A DNA stretch of 64,000 bases from Streptomyces sp. WMMB 322 (GTDB lineage: Bacteria > Actinomycetota > Actinomycetes > Streptomycetales > Streptomycetaceae): positions 172,479 through 236,478 of the forward strand of contig NZ_FMHI01000010.1 in NCBI RefSeq assembly GCF_900090145.1, written 5' to 3'. Of this stretch, positions 23,690-32,639 are shown piece after piece. The translations under genes and the position numbers were made by a program. The notes under the pieces were generated by a model. The model did not search any database. It was not told the DNA's origin and saw only the letters and a list, made by a program, of their open reading frames with translations. How positions within the stretch are numbered: position 1 is the first letter of the stretch; every line of letters begins with the position of its first letter.

Positions 23690-24678
23690 ACGTCCTCGCC
23701 GGCTCCGACTCCGGCTCCGACTCCGGCCGCGTCCGGGCAGAGGCCGCCGCCGGGCTGCACGTCGTACGCGCCGGGGCACTCACCACCGTCCAGGACCTGG
23801 GGCGGCCGGGGCACGCACACCTGGGCGTGCCCCGTTCGGGAGCGCTGGACGAGCCCGCTCACCGGCTGGCCAACCGGCTGGTGGGCAACCCGGACGATGC
23901 CGCCACCCTGGAGACCACCCTCGACGGCTGCGCGGTGCTCGTCACCGCGGCCGGGCGGGAGGGCGCCGGAGGCCCGGCGGGCCGGGACGGCGGCGGAAGG
24001 CCCCGAGGACCGGTCACCGAGGCAGTGGTCACCGGCGCCCCCTGCGCGGTCACCGTGAACGGCAGGCCCGCGCCGTGGGGCGTCCCCTTCCGGCTGGCGG
24101 CGGACTCGGTGCTGGACGTCGGACCCGCCGAACGCGGCCTGCGCAGCTACATCGCCTTCTCCGGCGGCGTCGACGCCGAGAAGGTGCTGGGCAGCAGGGC
24201 CACCGACCTGCTCTCCGGTCTCGGTCCCGAACCCCTGCGCGACGGAGCCCGGTTGCCGCTGGGCGCTCCTTCCTCCGGGATGCGCCACGGTGCCGCCCCC
24301 GACGCCGCACCATGGGCGGCACCGCCGGGCGAACTGGTGCTGCCGGTGGTTCCCGGGCCGCGCGCAGACTGGTTCTCCGACGAGGCGCTGCGCACCCTCC
24401 TCACCGGCGGCTACAGCGTCTCCTCCGCCAGCAACCGCATAGGGCTGCGCCTCGAAGGGCCGGTGCTGGAGCGGGCTCGCGAGGGTGAACTGCCCAGCGA
24501 GGGCATCGCGTTGGGCGCCCTCCAGGTGCCGCCGGAGGGCCGTCCGGTCGTCTTTCTCGCCGACCATCCCGTCACGGGCGGTTACCCGGTGATCGGCGTC
24601 GTGCCGGAGGAGGCGCTTGCCGCCGTGGCGCAGGCGGTGCCCGGCACACCCGTGCGCTTCACGCCTCTCGGGAGATGA
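23686..24678 (+). CDS. pxpC: 5-oxoprolinase subunit C (KipA/allophanate hydrolase subunit 2 family)
   Basis: 330 residues. The ATG at 23686 overlaps the pxpB stop (ATGA). It begins with a repetitive Ser-Asp-Gly lead (SDSGSDSGR) before LHVVRAGALTTVQDLGRPGH and GVPRSGALDEPAHRLANRLV. Further family marks are GLRSYIAFSGGVDAE, GYSVSSASNRIGLRLEGP, EGIALGALQVPPEGRPVVFL and TGGYPVIGVVPEEAL, all close to the AHS2 consensus. A Gly/Arg-rich insert follows LVTAAG. It is the last gene of the operon. Confidence 0.96.
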   Translation: MNVLAGSDSGSDSGRVRAEAAAGLHVVRAGALTTVQDLGRPGHAHLGVPRSGALDEPAHRLANRLVGNPDDAATLETTLDGCAVLVTAAGREGAGGPAGRDGGGRPRGPVTEAVVTGAPCAVTVNGRPAPWGVPFRLAADSVLDVGPAERGLRSYIAFSGGVDAEKVLGSRATDLLSGLGPEPLRDGARLPLGAPSSGMRHGAAPDAAPWAAPPGELVLPVVPGPRADWFSDEALRTLLTGGYSVSSASNRIGLRLEGPVLERAREGELPSEGIALGALQVPPEGRPVVFLADHPVTGGYPVIGVVPEEALAAVAQAVPGTPVRFTPLGR

Positions 24679-24800
24679 GGCGCGGCCCGGCGTCGACCCG
24701 GCGTGGCCGGAACGGTCTGCCGCGGGGACCGGTCGTGCTCGCGGAGGACGGGACGACGGCTCCCGGACGGGCGTCTCCCTGACGGCCCCGCCTCTGGTGC

Positions 24801-24883
24801 CTCCTCCCCGTCCCTTTCCCGTCCCCTTTTCCCGGCCTCCTCCCCGTCCCCTTTTCCCGGCCCCCGGCCCCCGGCCCCCGGCC
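24801..24883. repeat. Pyrimidine-rich tandem repeat tract
   Basis: Two imperfect copies of CTCCTCCCCGTCCCCTTTTC, plus three tandem GGCCCCC units at the end. The plus strand is almost pure C/T for 80 bases, so the complementary strand could form G-quadruplex-like structures. It lies between pxpC and ramC and might act as an insulator or terminator. Confidence 0.7.
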
Positions 24884-25096
24884 TCTTTCCCCCTGCCCTT
24901 CTCCTGCGGCCGGGCAGGGCCCCTGACGGCCGGGCGGAGGGGAGAAGAGGCCCGTTTCGGACGCGGGAGCGGAAGCGGTGACGCAAAAACGAGGTTACCT
25001 GTGCGTTCCTCATGAGTGCCTTGTGACAGTCGCTACTGTTCCCCGTTCCGGACGGAGTGTCATTCTCTTTCCGTGCCGCAGAGGGGGGCCGCCGAA
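24884..25096 (+). promoter_or_regulatory. ramC promoter region with inverted repeat
   Basis: The region before ramC is less GC-rich from about 24,980. ACAGT (25026-25030) and ACTGT (25035-25039) form an inverted repeat that includes a TACTGT -10-like hexamer (25034-25039); no proper -35 is seen, which suits activator dependence. Upstream, GGTTACCTGTGCGTTCC (24993-25009) is a candidate RamR site by position only. The leader to the ramC ATG has GAGGGGGG as ribosome site. Confidence 0.45.
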
Positions 25097-27763
25097 ATGG
25101 ACAAGCGATACGAGGTTTTCTGCCTCGCCGACAGATTCTTCTACGAAACTCCGGATCGTCTCTCCGGTGACGCGGCGGAGTCTGCCCAGGATGATCGCGA
25201 CTCCTTCCCGACGGCGCTTCGGCCTGTTCCGGAGGGATGGCGCCGGACGCGTTCCGGCGACTGGCTCGAATTACGGCCGGTGCAGGGCCAATTCCAGCCC
25301 CAGGGCTGGAAAGTGCACGCTTCGGCCTGCCTCGATAATGCCGACGCAGTCGCCGAGAAAGTCTGGGACTACTGTGTGGCCCGGGGAATTCCTTTCAAAT
25401 TCGTGCCGGCCCGCACGCTCCTCTACCTCCGGAACGCCAAATACGCCGGCCGTGGCACGAGCGGAAAGTTCGCCACCATCTATCCCTCGGGCCAGGAGCA
25501 GTTGCAGGTGCTTCTGGAAGAGCTCGGCGAGCTGCTCGCCGGCGAGCCCGGCCCGTACATCCTGACCGACCTGAGATGGGGGAACGGCCCGCTCTACGTC
25601 CGCTACGGCGGCTTCGCACCGCGCTTCTGTCTCTCGCCGGGCGGCACGCTGGTGCCGGCCGTCGAGGACGCGCACGGGCGGCTCGTACCGGATCACAAGG
25701 AGCCCTCCTTCCACGTGCCCGAGTGGGTGTCCCTGCCGTCCTTCCTGGAGCCGCACCTCGCCGCACGCCGTGCCGCCAAGGTCACGGACCTCCCGTACCG
25801 GATCGAACGCGCGCTGCACTTCTCCAACGGCGGCGGCGTCTACGGCGGTACGGACGAGCGCTCCGGCGAGGCCGTGGTGCTCAAGGAGGCCCGCCCGCAC
25901 GCCGGTCTGGCCGCCGACGGCGCCGACGCCGTGACTCGTCTGGAGCGTGAGAAGGCGGCCCTGGAGCGGTTGGAGGGCCTGTCCGTCGCCCCGGCCGTGC
26001 GCGACTGGTTCACCCTCGACGGGCACCGCTTCCTCGTCATGGACCACCTGCCGGGGCAGACCCTCAACGCGTTCTTCGCACAGCGGCATCCACTGCTCAC
26101 GGCGAGCCCGGACCCGGCGGCCGTCCGCGAGTACACCTCGTGGGCGCTGCGCATTCACGCTCTGGTCGAGGAGGCCGTGGACGCGGTCCACTCACGCGGC
26201 CTGGTCTTCAACGACCTGCACATGTTCAACATCATGGTCGCTCCCGACGAGCGCTCCGTCGCCCTGCTCGACTTCGAGGCAGCGGCGCCCGCCGAGGACG
26301 ATCCACGGCAGATCGTCGCCCACCCCGGGTTCATCGCACCGGCGGACCGGACCGGGTACGAGATCGACCACTACGCTCTCGCCTGCCTGAGGATCGCTCT
26401 CTTCGTGCCGATGACGATGCTGCTGGCCGTCGACCGCGGCAAGGCCGCGCATCTGGCCCGGGTGGCGGCGAAGCAGTTCCCGGACGTGCCGGAGGAGTTC
26501 CTGTCGGACGCGGTCGCCACGATCGAAGGCACAACCGGCCCACGGAAGGCGCGAGTCCGGACGCAGCTGCCGGCCGAGCCCGCCGACTGGCCGCAGGCCC
26601 GCGCGTCCATGGCCAGGGCCGTGCTGGCCTCGGCGACACCTTCGCGCGAGGACCGCCTCTTCCCGGGCGACATCGCACAGTTCGCCGACGGCGGCGGGCT
26701 CGGCCTCGCCCACGGCGCCGCCGGTGTGCTCTACGCCCTGGCCGAGACCGGTGCCGGCTCCTGCCCCGAGGGGGAGGAATGGCTGCTGCGGCACAGCGAG
26801 AGCCCGCCCCGCGGCACCCCTCTCGGCCTCTACGACGGGCTGCTCGGCGCGGCGTTCGTCCTGGACCGGCTCGGACACTCCAAGAACGCACTGGCGCTCG
26901 TCGAGCGTGTCCTGGGTGAGAAGTGGCAGCATCTCGGGCCGACCCTCAACGGCGGCCTGGCCGGCGTCGGCCTCACGCTCGACCGGCTGGGCACCACCAC
27001 GGGCGAGAGCGCACTGCACGCACAGGCGATGCGGGCCGCCCAACTGCTCGCCGACGGCCTGACGCCGGGCGCGGCCCGGGGAAAGCCAGCAGGCGACGAC
27101 GACCCGTACCGGGGACGCGCCGGCCTGCTGCACGGCGCCACCGGAGCGGCCCTGCTCTTCCTCCGCCTGCACGAACGCACCGGCGACAGCGGCCTGCTGG
27201 ACCTGGCGGCGACGGCTCTGAGGCGCGACCTGTCGCACTGCGTACCGGACAGCAGCGGCACGCTGCAGGTCGACGAGGGCAGCCGCGTCATGCCCTACCT
27301 CGGCGCGGGCAGCGTGGGCATCGGGACCGTCATCGACGACTACCTCGAACACCGCCCGGCAGAGCAGGAGTTCGAGGCGGCGAGGGCGGCGATCCTGCCC
27401 GCGGCGCGCATGCGCTACTACGCGCAGCCCGGCCTCTTCCAGGGGCGGGCGGGGATGCTGCTGCACCTCTGCCGCACCTCCAGCCCGGACGTCCGCGCCG
27501 CCGATGTCGCCGCCCAGCTGGACGGGCTGGCCTGGTACGGCATGACGTACGAAGGCGGGCTGGCCTTCCCGGGCGACCAGATGATGCGGCTGTCGATGGA
27601 CCTGGCCACCGGTACGGCGGGCTGCCTGCTCGCGGCCGGCGCCGCCTTCGCAGCCCGCAACGGCGAGCCGCCCGTCGGCCTGCCGTTCCTTCCGCCGCTG
27701 CCCCGCAGCGGCCCCAAGACCGGTCCGGAAACGGGCCGTACCGATGCACCACCGTCCCTGTAA
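25097..27763 (+). CDS. ramC: Class III lanthipeptide synthetase LanKC (RamC/AmfT type)
   Basis: 888 residues; ATG 25097 follows GAGGGGGG. The order is an N-terminal phospho-Ser/Thr lyase domain (MDKRYEVFCLADRFFYETPD ... GIPFKFVPARTLLYLRNAKY), a Ser/Thr-kinase-like domain with Lys263 (VVLKEA), the catalytic loop VFNDLHMFNIM with Asp373 and Asn378, and Asp392 of the metal-binding LLDFE. A LanC-like toroid (GLAHGAAGVLYAL, GLLHGATGAALLFL, GLFQGRAGMLLHL) ends it. The zinc-ligand Cys/His residues of LanC are absent, as in other class III enzymes. It phosphorylates, eliminates and cyclises Ser residues of RamS. Codon 59 is TTA (25271-25273), rare in this genome class and read by the bldA tRNA. Confidence 0.96.
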   Translation: MDKRYEVFCLADRFFYETPDRLSGDAAESAQDDRDSFPTALRPVPEGWRRTRSGDWLELRPVQGQFQPQGWKVHASACLDNADAVAEKVWDYCVARGIPFKFVPARTLLYLRNAKYAGRGTSGKFATIYPSGQEQLQVLLEELGELLAGEPGPYILTDLRWGNGPLYVRYGGFAPRFCLSPGGTLVPAVEDAHGRLVPDHKEPSFHVPEWVSLPSFLEPHLAARRAAKVTDLPYRIERALHFSNGGGVYGGTDERSGEAVVLKEARPHAGLAADGADAVTRLEREKAALERLEGLSVAPAVRDWFTLDGHRFLVMDHLPGQTLNAFFAQRHPLLTASPDPAAVREYTSWALRIHALVEEAVDAVHSRGLVFNDLHMFNIMVAPDERSVALLDFEAAAPAEDDPRQIVAHPGFIAPADRTGYEIDHYALACLRIALFVPMTMLLAVDRGKAAHLARVAAKQFPDVPEEFLSDAVATIEGTTGPRKARVRTQLPAEPADWPQARASMARAVLASATPSREDRLFPGDIAQFADGGGLGLAHGAAGVLYALAETGAGSCPEGEEWLLRHSESPPRGTPLGLYDGLLGAAFVLDRLGHSKNALALVERVLGEKWQHLGPTLNGGLAGVGLTLDRLGTTTGESALHAQAMRAAQLLADGLTPGAARGKPAGDDDPYRGRAGLLHGATGAALLFLRLHERTGDSGLLDLAATALRRDLSHCVPDSSGTLQVDEGSRVMPYLGAGSVGIGTVIDDYLEHRPAEQEFEAARAAILPAARMRYYAQPGLFQGRAGMLLHLCRTSSPDVRAADVAAQLDGLAWYGMTYEGGLAFPGDQMMRLSMDLATGTAGCLLAAGAAFAARNGEPPVGLPFLPPLPRSGPKTGPETGRTDAPPSL

Positions 27764-27792
27764 TGAATATGAAGCACCGAAAGGAAACCGAC

Positions 27793-27918
27793 ATGTCCCT
27801 TCTTGACCTTCAGACGATGGAGCCGCAGGAGCACACCGGCGGCGGCGGCGACGACAGCAGCGCCAGCCTGCTGCTGTGCGACAAGTTCAGCTCGCACAGC
27901 ACGCTGCTCTGCCTCTGA
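27793..27918 (+). CDS. ramS: Class III lanthipeptide precursor (RamS/AmfS, SapB-like)
   Basis: 41 codons, 30 bases after ramC; AAAGGA sits nine bases before the ATG. The leader MSLLDLQTMEPQE carries the LLDLQ motif recognised by LanKC enzymes. The core has two ring motifs of the Ser-xx-Ser-xxx-Cys kind: Ser22/Ser25/Cys29 (SSASLLLC) and Ser33/Ser36/Cys40 (SSHSTLLC). This fits two labionin or lanthionine-type rings, the SapB architecture. A flexible GGGGDD segment marks the leader/core border and the peptide ends with Leu41 after the last Cys. The mature peptide should be an amphiphilic surfactant that helps aerial hyphae emerge. Confidence 0.93.
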   Translation: MSLLDLQTMEPQEHTGGGGDDSSASLLLCDKFSSHSTLLCL

Positions 27919-27925
27919 GTCTCAC

Positions 27926-27943
27926 CGGACGGTCCGCCGTCCG
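27926..27943 (+). terminator. Attenuator-like hairpin after ramS
   Basis: CGGACGG (27926-27932) and CCGTCCG (27937-27943) form a perfect 7-bp stem with a TCCG loop, starting seven bases past the ramS stop. It may stabilise ramCS mRNA or partly stop transcription so that the precursor is made in excess over the transporters. Confidence 0.55.
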
Positions 27944-28039
27944 CATGAGATGACGACCGGCGGCTCCGGGCGGGGTGTGTCCGCACCACTCCTCCCGGAG
28001 CCGCTTCCACCTCTCGGCTTGCAGGAGGACGAGGACGCC

Positions 28040-30073
28040 ATGGCCAGCGCCGTGCGGGAGACCGCCCCGACCGGGCCCGTGCCCGGGGGCCCGCCGGGGG
28101 ACGGCGTCGCGGGGAGGGTTCCGGGGGCCGGGGCGAGCGCCGTCACCGACACGGGTCTTCTCGTCTCCGCCGCCCGGCACAGCGCCGCACGTACCGCCTG
28201 TCTCTGCCTCACCTCCCTCCTCGCGGCCGCGGCGACCTTGCTGCTGCCCGCCGTCCTCGGCCGTGCCCTCGACCGGGTTCTCGCCGGATCGGACGCCGGT
28301 CCCTGGCTCGCCCTCGGCGCGGCGCTCACCGCCGCCCTGGTGCTGCTCGACTCGGCCGACGCAGTGCTGACCGGCACCCTCAACGCGCGCAGCACCGCCT
28401 GGCTGCGTACCCGGCTGCTCACCCACATCCTGGCCCTGGGCCCCGGCCGGGCCGCCCCGTTCACCGGCGGCGACCTCGTCACACGCGGCACCGGCAACGC
28501 GGCCCTGGCGGGCAGCGGTCCGAGCGCGGCCGCCACCGTCGTCCCGGCCGTGGCCGTGCCCGTCGGCGGCCTCGTCGCTCTCGCCCTGCTCGATCTGCGC
28601 CTGGCGGCGGTCCTCCTCGCCGGAATGCCGGTACTGGCGCTGGTGCTGCGGGCCTTCACCCGGCGGTCCGCGGACTGCACCTCCCGCTACCAGGCCGAGC
28701 AGGCCCGCATCGCCGGCCGTCTCACCGAAGCCCTCGAAGGCGCCCGTACGGTGGCAGCGGCGGGCACCTGGCAGCGTGAACGCCGCCGTGTCCTCGAACC
28801 ACTCCCCGCACTCAGCGGCGCCGGACACGGCATGTGGCGGGCGCAGGGCCGGGCCACGGCGCAGGCGGTGGTGCTCGTTCCCCTGCTGCAGGTCGCGGCG
28901 GTGGCCGTGGCCGGAACCCTGCTGGCCGGAGGGGAGTTGAGCGTCGGCGAGCTGGCCGCCACCGCCCGCTACGCGGCGCTGGCCGCAGGCGTCGGCGTGC
29001 TGGTCGGCCGTCTCAACGCCCTTGTGCGCAGCCGCACCGCCGCCCGGCGCCTGGCCGAGGTACTGGCCGTCGACCCGCCGCGGCACGGGAGCGGCCGGCT
29101 TCCCGAACACGGCCCCGGGCGGCTGGAGTTCCACGGCGTACGGGGGTCGGCCGGAGAGAGGACCGTGCTGGACGGGGTCGACCTCGTGGTGCCGGGCGGG
29201 GCGACGGTCGCGCTCGTGGGACGTTCGGGCTCCGGCAAGTCGCTGCTGGCGGCGCTGGCGGGACGGCTGGCGGAGCCGGACGCCGGCCGCATCCTCCTGG
29301 ACGGCGTCGAACTGGCCTCCCTGGACCGTCATTCGCTCCGTCAGGCCGTGGGTTACGCCTTCGCCCGTCCGGCGCTGCTGGGGGGAAGCCTCGGCGAGAG
29401 CATCGCCTCCGGCCGCCCTCCGGCGCAGCCTCCGGGGGTACCGCACGCACCGGGCCGCCGAGGCGTGCCCCGGCAGGCGGCGGCCGAGCAGACCGGGCCC
29501 GGCGTCGCCGAATGGGTCGTCCGGGCCGCGCGTGCCGCCTGCGCGGATCACTTCATCCGTACCCTTCCCGAGGGGTACGGCGCCGCTTGCGAGACCACCC
29601 CGTTGTCGGGCGGTGAGCGTCAACGTCTCGGCCTGGCACGGGCGTTCGTCCACGAGGGCCGGCTGCTGATTCTCGACGACGCGACCTCCAGCCTCGACAC
29701 CGTGACCGAACTGCACGTCACCGAGGCGCTGTTCGGCCCCGCAACGACCGCACGCACCCGGCTGGTGGTCACCCACCGGGCATCCACCGCGGCCCGCGCC
29801 GACTTCGCCGCCTGGCTGGACGAAGGCCGCGTCCGCGCCGTGGGACCGCACGAGGAACTCTGCCGTCTCCCCGGCTACCGCGCCTTGTTCACCGGCGAGG
29901 CGAACGGACCGGAGGACCAACCGGCACCCGGGCCCGTAGCCGCATCGGGAGCAGAACCGGTCGCCGGGCCGCGAGCCGGACCGGACGGCGCCGTGGCCCG
30001 GACCGACGAACCGCATCAGCCGCGCGCAGCGGTTCGCGGAGGATCGCGCGACGGCGGCGGACCGTGCGCCTGA
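28040..30073 (+). CDS. ramA: ABC exporter (fused permease-ATPase), RamA/AmfB type
   Basis: 677 residues from the ATG at 28040, which has GAGGACGAGGAC upstream; an earlier ATG at 27950 lacks a ribosome site. Six transmembrane helices (for example SLLAAAATLLLPAVLGRAL, VPVGGLVALALLDLRLAAV) precede the ATPase: Walker A LVGRSGSGKSLLAAL, signature LSGGERQRLGLARAF and Walker B LLILDDATSSLD. A Pro/Gln-rich insert sits in the nucleotide domain before the signature, and a disordered tail ends the protein. It is homologous to, but not identical with, the next gene; the two probably form a heterodimeric exporter for the RamS peptide. Confidence 0.92.
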   Translation: MASAVRETAPTGPVPGGPPGDGVAGRVPGAGASAVTDTGLLVSAARHSAARTACLCLTSLLAAAATLLLPAVLGRALDRVLAGSDAGPWLALGAALTAALVLLDSADAVLTGTLNARSTAWLRTRLLTHILALGPGRAAPFTGGDLVTRGTGNAALAGSGPSAAATVVPAVAVPVGGLVALALLDLRLAAVLLAGMPVLALVLRAFTRRSADCTSRYQAEQARIAGRLTEALEGARTVAAAGTWQRERRRVLEPLPALSGAGHGMWRAQGRATAQAVVLVPLLQVAAVAVAGTLLAGGELSVGELAATARYAALAAGVGVLVGRLNALVRSRTAARRLAEVLAVDPPRHGSGRLPEHGPGRLEFHGVRGSAGERTVLDGVDLVVPGGATVALVGRSGSGKSLLAALAGRLAEPDAGRILLDGVELASLDRHSLRQAVGYAFARPALLGGSLGESIASGRPPAQPPGVPHAPGRRGVPRQAAAEQTGPGVAEWVVRAARAACADHFIRTLPEGYGAACETTPLSGGERQRLGLARAFVHEGRLLILDDATSSLDTVTELHVTEALFGPATTARTRLVVTHRASTAARADFAAWLDEGRVRAVGPHEELCRLPGYRALFTGEANGPEDQPAPGPVAASGAEPVAGPRAGPDGAVARTDEPHQPRAAVRGGSRDGGGPCA

Positions 30074-30102
30074 GGCCCCGCGCAGCGACAGGGAAGGGCC
30101 GG

Positions 30103-32046
30103 ATGACGCGTGCCCCGCGACCGGAGAGGAACGGACGGAGAATGACAGGCGGGTCCGCGCGGCCACGTCGCCGGCAGGGTCGCCCGGAGGCCGCAGACGG
30201 CGGCCCGGGCACCCCCGCGCAGACCGGACTCGCCGGTGAAGGGATGCGTTTCCTGCTCCGGCGCCCGAGGGTGCTGGCCGCTCTGGCCGGCTGGTCCGCG
30301 CTGGAGGCGCTGCACGCCTTCGTCTCCGGCTACTCCCTGGCCCGCGCCCTCGACGACGGTTTCCTCGCCGGCCGCCCCGCCGTCGGCCTGGCCTGGCTGG
30401 CGGTCACGGCGGTCGCCGTTCTGGCCGGTGCCCTGGGCACCGGACGGGTCTTCGGCGCGGTCGCCGACCTGACCGAGCCGCTGCGGGACGCCCTCGTGCG
30501 CGGTGTCGTGACGCGGGCGCTGAAGGCAGGAACGCCCCGTGCGGGCGGCGGCGGGGGCGTCGCGGCGGGAGGGAACGACGGCGACAGCGCCGTGGTCTCC
30601 CGGCTGACCCATCAGGTCGAGATCGCGCGGGACAGCTTCGCCGGTCTCGTGATGGTCTCCCGCTCCTTCCTCTTCTCCGCCGTGGGCGTGCTGACGGGGC
30701 TCCTCTCGCTGGCGCCGCTGCTGCTGGTGGTCGTGCTCCCTCCGCTGGTGCTCGGCGTCGGAATCTTCGCCGCCTCGCTGCGCCCCCTGGCCCGCCGTCA
30801 GCAGGTCCTCCTGGAGTCCGACGAGAACCTCGCCCGCGAACTGGGCGCGACCTTCCGGGGTTTGCGTGACGTTGCCGCCTGCGGTTTCGAAGACCGTGCG
30901 CAATCGGCCGGCGACGCGCGTATCGACGCCGAGGTCCGCGCAGCCGACTCTCTCGCACGGTGGGGCGTCACGCGCGCCGTGGCGCTCGGAGTGGGCGGCC
31001 GGCTGCCCCTCGTGGTGCTGCTGGTGGCTGCGCCGTGGCTGCTCTCCCGGGGAGTCACGGCGGGCGCCTTGGCCGGGGCGCTGACGTACCAGACCCAGGT
31101 GCTGATGCCGGCGCTCCAGAGCCTCGTGCACGGTCTGGGCACCGCGGGTGCACGGCTGGCCGTCGTCATCGGACGTCTCCGGGAGCCGCCGTCGGCGCAG
31201 CGGCCGGGCGCCGAGCCGGGTACTGGCGCCGAGCAGGACCCCCGGGTACCGGCGCTGCCGGACCGTGCGCTCCGCGGACGTCCGGCGGTCGACGTCCGGG
31301 GGGTTTCCTTCCGTTACGGGGCGGGCGCCGCGCCGCTCATCGACCGCCTCAGCCTCGTCGTGCCGGAGGGCGGTCACCTCGCGGTCGTCGGCCCGAGCGG
31401 AACGGGCAAGTCGACCCTGGCCGCCCTGATCGCGGGGATGCTGGAACCGGACACCGGCCGGATCGCGCTGGCGGGCCGCCCGGTGTCCGGCGGTCGGGCT
31501 GCCGGTGAGCGTGTGCTGATCCCGCAGGAGGCGTACGTGTTCTCCGGCAGCCTCCGGGACAACCTCGTCTATCTGTGTCCGCTCCAGCCGTCCGACGACG
31601 AGGTCGAACGAGCCGTCGCGGCCCTCGGCGGCGAGGCTCTTGCCGCGCGGCTCGGCGGCCTGGACGGTGACGTGGAACCCGCCGGGCTCTCGGCGGGAGA
31701 GCGGCAGTCGATCGCCCTGATCCGCGCCTATCTCTCGCCCGCCCCCCTGGCCGTACTGGACGAGGCCACCTGCCATCTCGACGCGGCGGCGGAAGCGAGG
31801 GCCGAACGGGCCTTCGCCGGCCGCACGGTGAGGAGGGCCGGCGGCGCGAGGGCCGCCGGCGCACTCGTCGTCGTCGCGCACCGCATCAGCTCGGCGCGGC
31901 GAGCCCCGCGCGTACTGGTGCTCGACGGCTCGCGGGCCGAGACCGGCACCCACTCCGAACTGCTGGAGCGCTCTCCTCTCTACCGGGAACTCGCCTCCGT
32001 CGGCGGCTCCTCCCCGCGCCGGTCACAGCCATCCCGCACGCTGTGA
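30103..32046 (+). CDS. ramB: ABC exporter (fused permease-ATPase), RamB/AmfA type
   Basis: 647 residues. The ATG at 30103 has GGAAGGG close by; a GTG at 30064 overlapping ramA is an alternative. The transmembrane half includes FVSGYSLARALDDGFLAGRP and LLLVVVLPPLVLGVGIFAAS. The ATPase half has Walker A VVGPSGTGKSTLAAL, signature LSAGERQSIALIRAYLS and Walker B LAVLDEATCHLD. The signature has Ala for the first Gly (LSAGE) and the domain starts with a canonical YGAGAAPLIDRL. Its last 24 bases overlap convergent ramR. Confidence 0.92.
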   Translation: MTRAPRPERNGRRMTGGSARPRRRQGRPEAADGGPGTPAQTGLAGEGMRFLLRRPRVLAALAGWSALEALHAFVSGYSLARALDDGFLAGRPAVGLAWLAVTAVAVLAGALGTGRVFGAVADLTEPLRDALVRGVVTRALKAGTPRAGGGGGVAAGGNDGDSAVVSRLTHQVEIARDSFAGLVMVSRSFLFSAVGVLTGLLSLAPLLLVVVLPPLVLGVGIFAASLRPLARRQQVLLESDENLARELGATFRGLRDVAACGFEDRAQSAGDARIDAEVRAADSLARWGVTRAVALGVGGRLPLVVLLVAAPWLLSRGVTAGALAGALTYQTQVLMPALQSLVHGLGTAGARLAVVIGRLREPPSAQRPGAEPGTGAEQDPRVPALPDRALRGRPAVDVRGVSFRYGAGAAPLIDRLSLVVPEGGHLAVVGPSGTGKSTLAALIAGMLEPDTGRIALAGRPVSGGRAAGERVLIPQEAYVFSGSLRDNLVYLCPLQPSDDEVERAVAALGGEALAARLGGLDGDVEPAGLSAGERQSIALIRAYLSPAPLAVLDEATCHLDAAAEARAERAFAGRTVRRAGGARAAGALVVVAHRISSARRAPRVLVLDGSRAETGTHSELLERSPLYRELASVGGSSPRRSQPSRTL

Positions 32047-32628
32047 GATACGGATGGCGTCCACCCGGTTACGGGCCCCGGTCTTGCGGGTGATCGCGGC
32101 CATGTAGTTGCGCACCGTGCCGCCGGACAGGCTCAGATCGCGGGCGATCTCGTCGATGCCGGCGCCCTCTGCGGCGACCTTCAGCACGGCGAGTTCCCGT
32201 GCGGTCAGCGGCATTTCCGATGCGCGCAGGAAGGCGAGGGCGAGGGATTCGTCGACGAACCGTTTCCCCTGCGCGACATTCCTGATGCCGGTGAGCAACC
32301 GGTCGGGTGTGGCGTTCCGGTCCAGGAAACCCAGCACGCCGGCGTCGAGTGCCCGGCGCAACGCCCCCGGGCGGTCCGCGTCGGCCAGTGCGAGCATCCG
32401 GCTGCCCTTCGCTCCCGCCCTCCTGAGCGCGGCGGCCAGTTCGTCCAGTGCACTGTCCCTCAGGCCTTCGGTGTCCATGACGCAGACGTCGGCAGGAGTG
32501 GTCCGTGTCGCGGGAAGCGAGCGGCTCCAGCCTGCGGTCTCGATCGTCATGTCGTGGGCCTTGCTCACCAGGGCCTCCAGCCCGGATCTGAGCAGGCCCG
32601 CGTCATGCACCAGCAGTACCCGTATCAA
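32023..32628 (-). CDS. ramR: LuxR-type response regulator RamR/AmfR
   Basis: 201 residues. The TTG at 32628 fits best because GGAGG lies six bases upstream; a GTG two codons earlier is directly next to that site. The receiver-like domain begins LIRVLLVHDAGLLRSGLEAL, has ADVCVMDTEG at the phospho-acceptor position and GFLDRNATPDRLL where the usual G-[YF]-[LV]-x-K occurs, so the conserved Lys is replaced by Arg. The C-terminal NarL/FixJ helix-turn-helix is clear: PLTARELAVLKVAAEG, IDEIARDLSLSGGTVRNYMA. RamR activates the ram operon in streptomycetes. Phosphorylation control may be weak or absent. It is convergent with ramB. Confidence 0.92.
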   Translation of the reverse strand: MIRVLLVHDAGLLRSGLEALVSKAHDMTIETAGWSRSLPATRTTPADVCVMDTEGLRDSALDELAAALRRAGAKGSRMLALADADRPGALRRALDAGVLGFLDRNATPDRLLTGIRNVAQGKRFVDESLALAFLRASEMPLTARELAVLKVAAEGAGIDEIARDLSLSGGTVRNYMAAITRKTGARNRVDAIRISQRAGWL

Positions 32629-32639
32629 CTTCACCCTCC

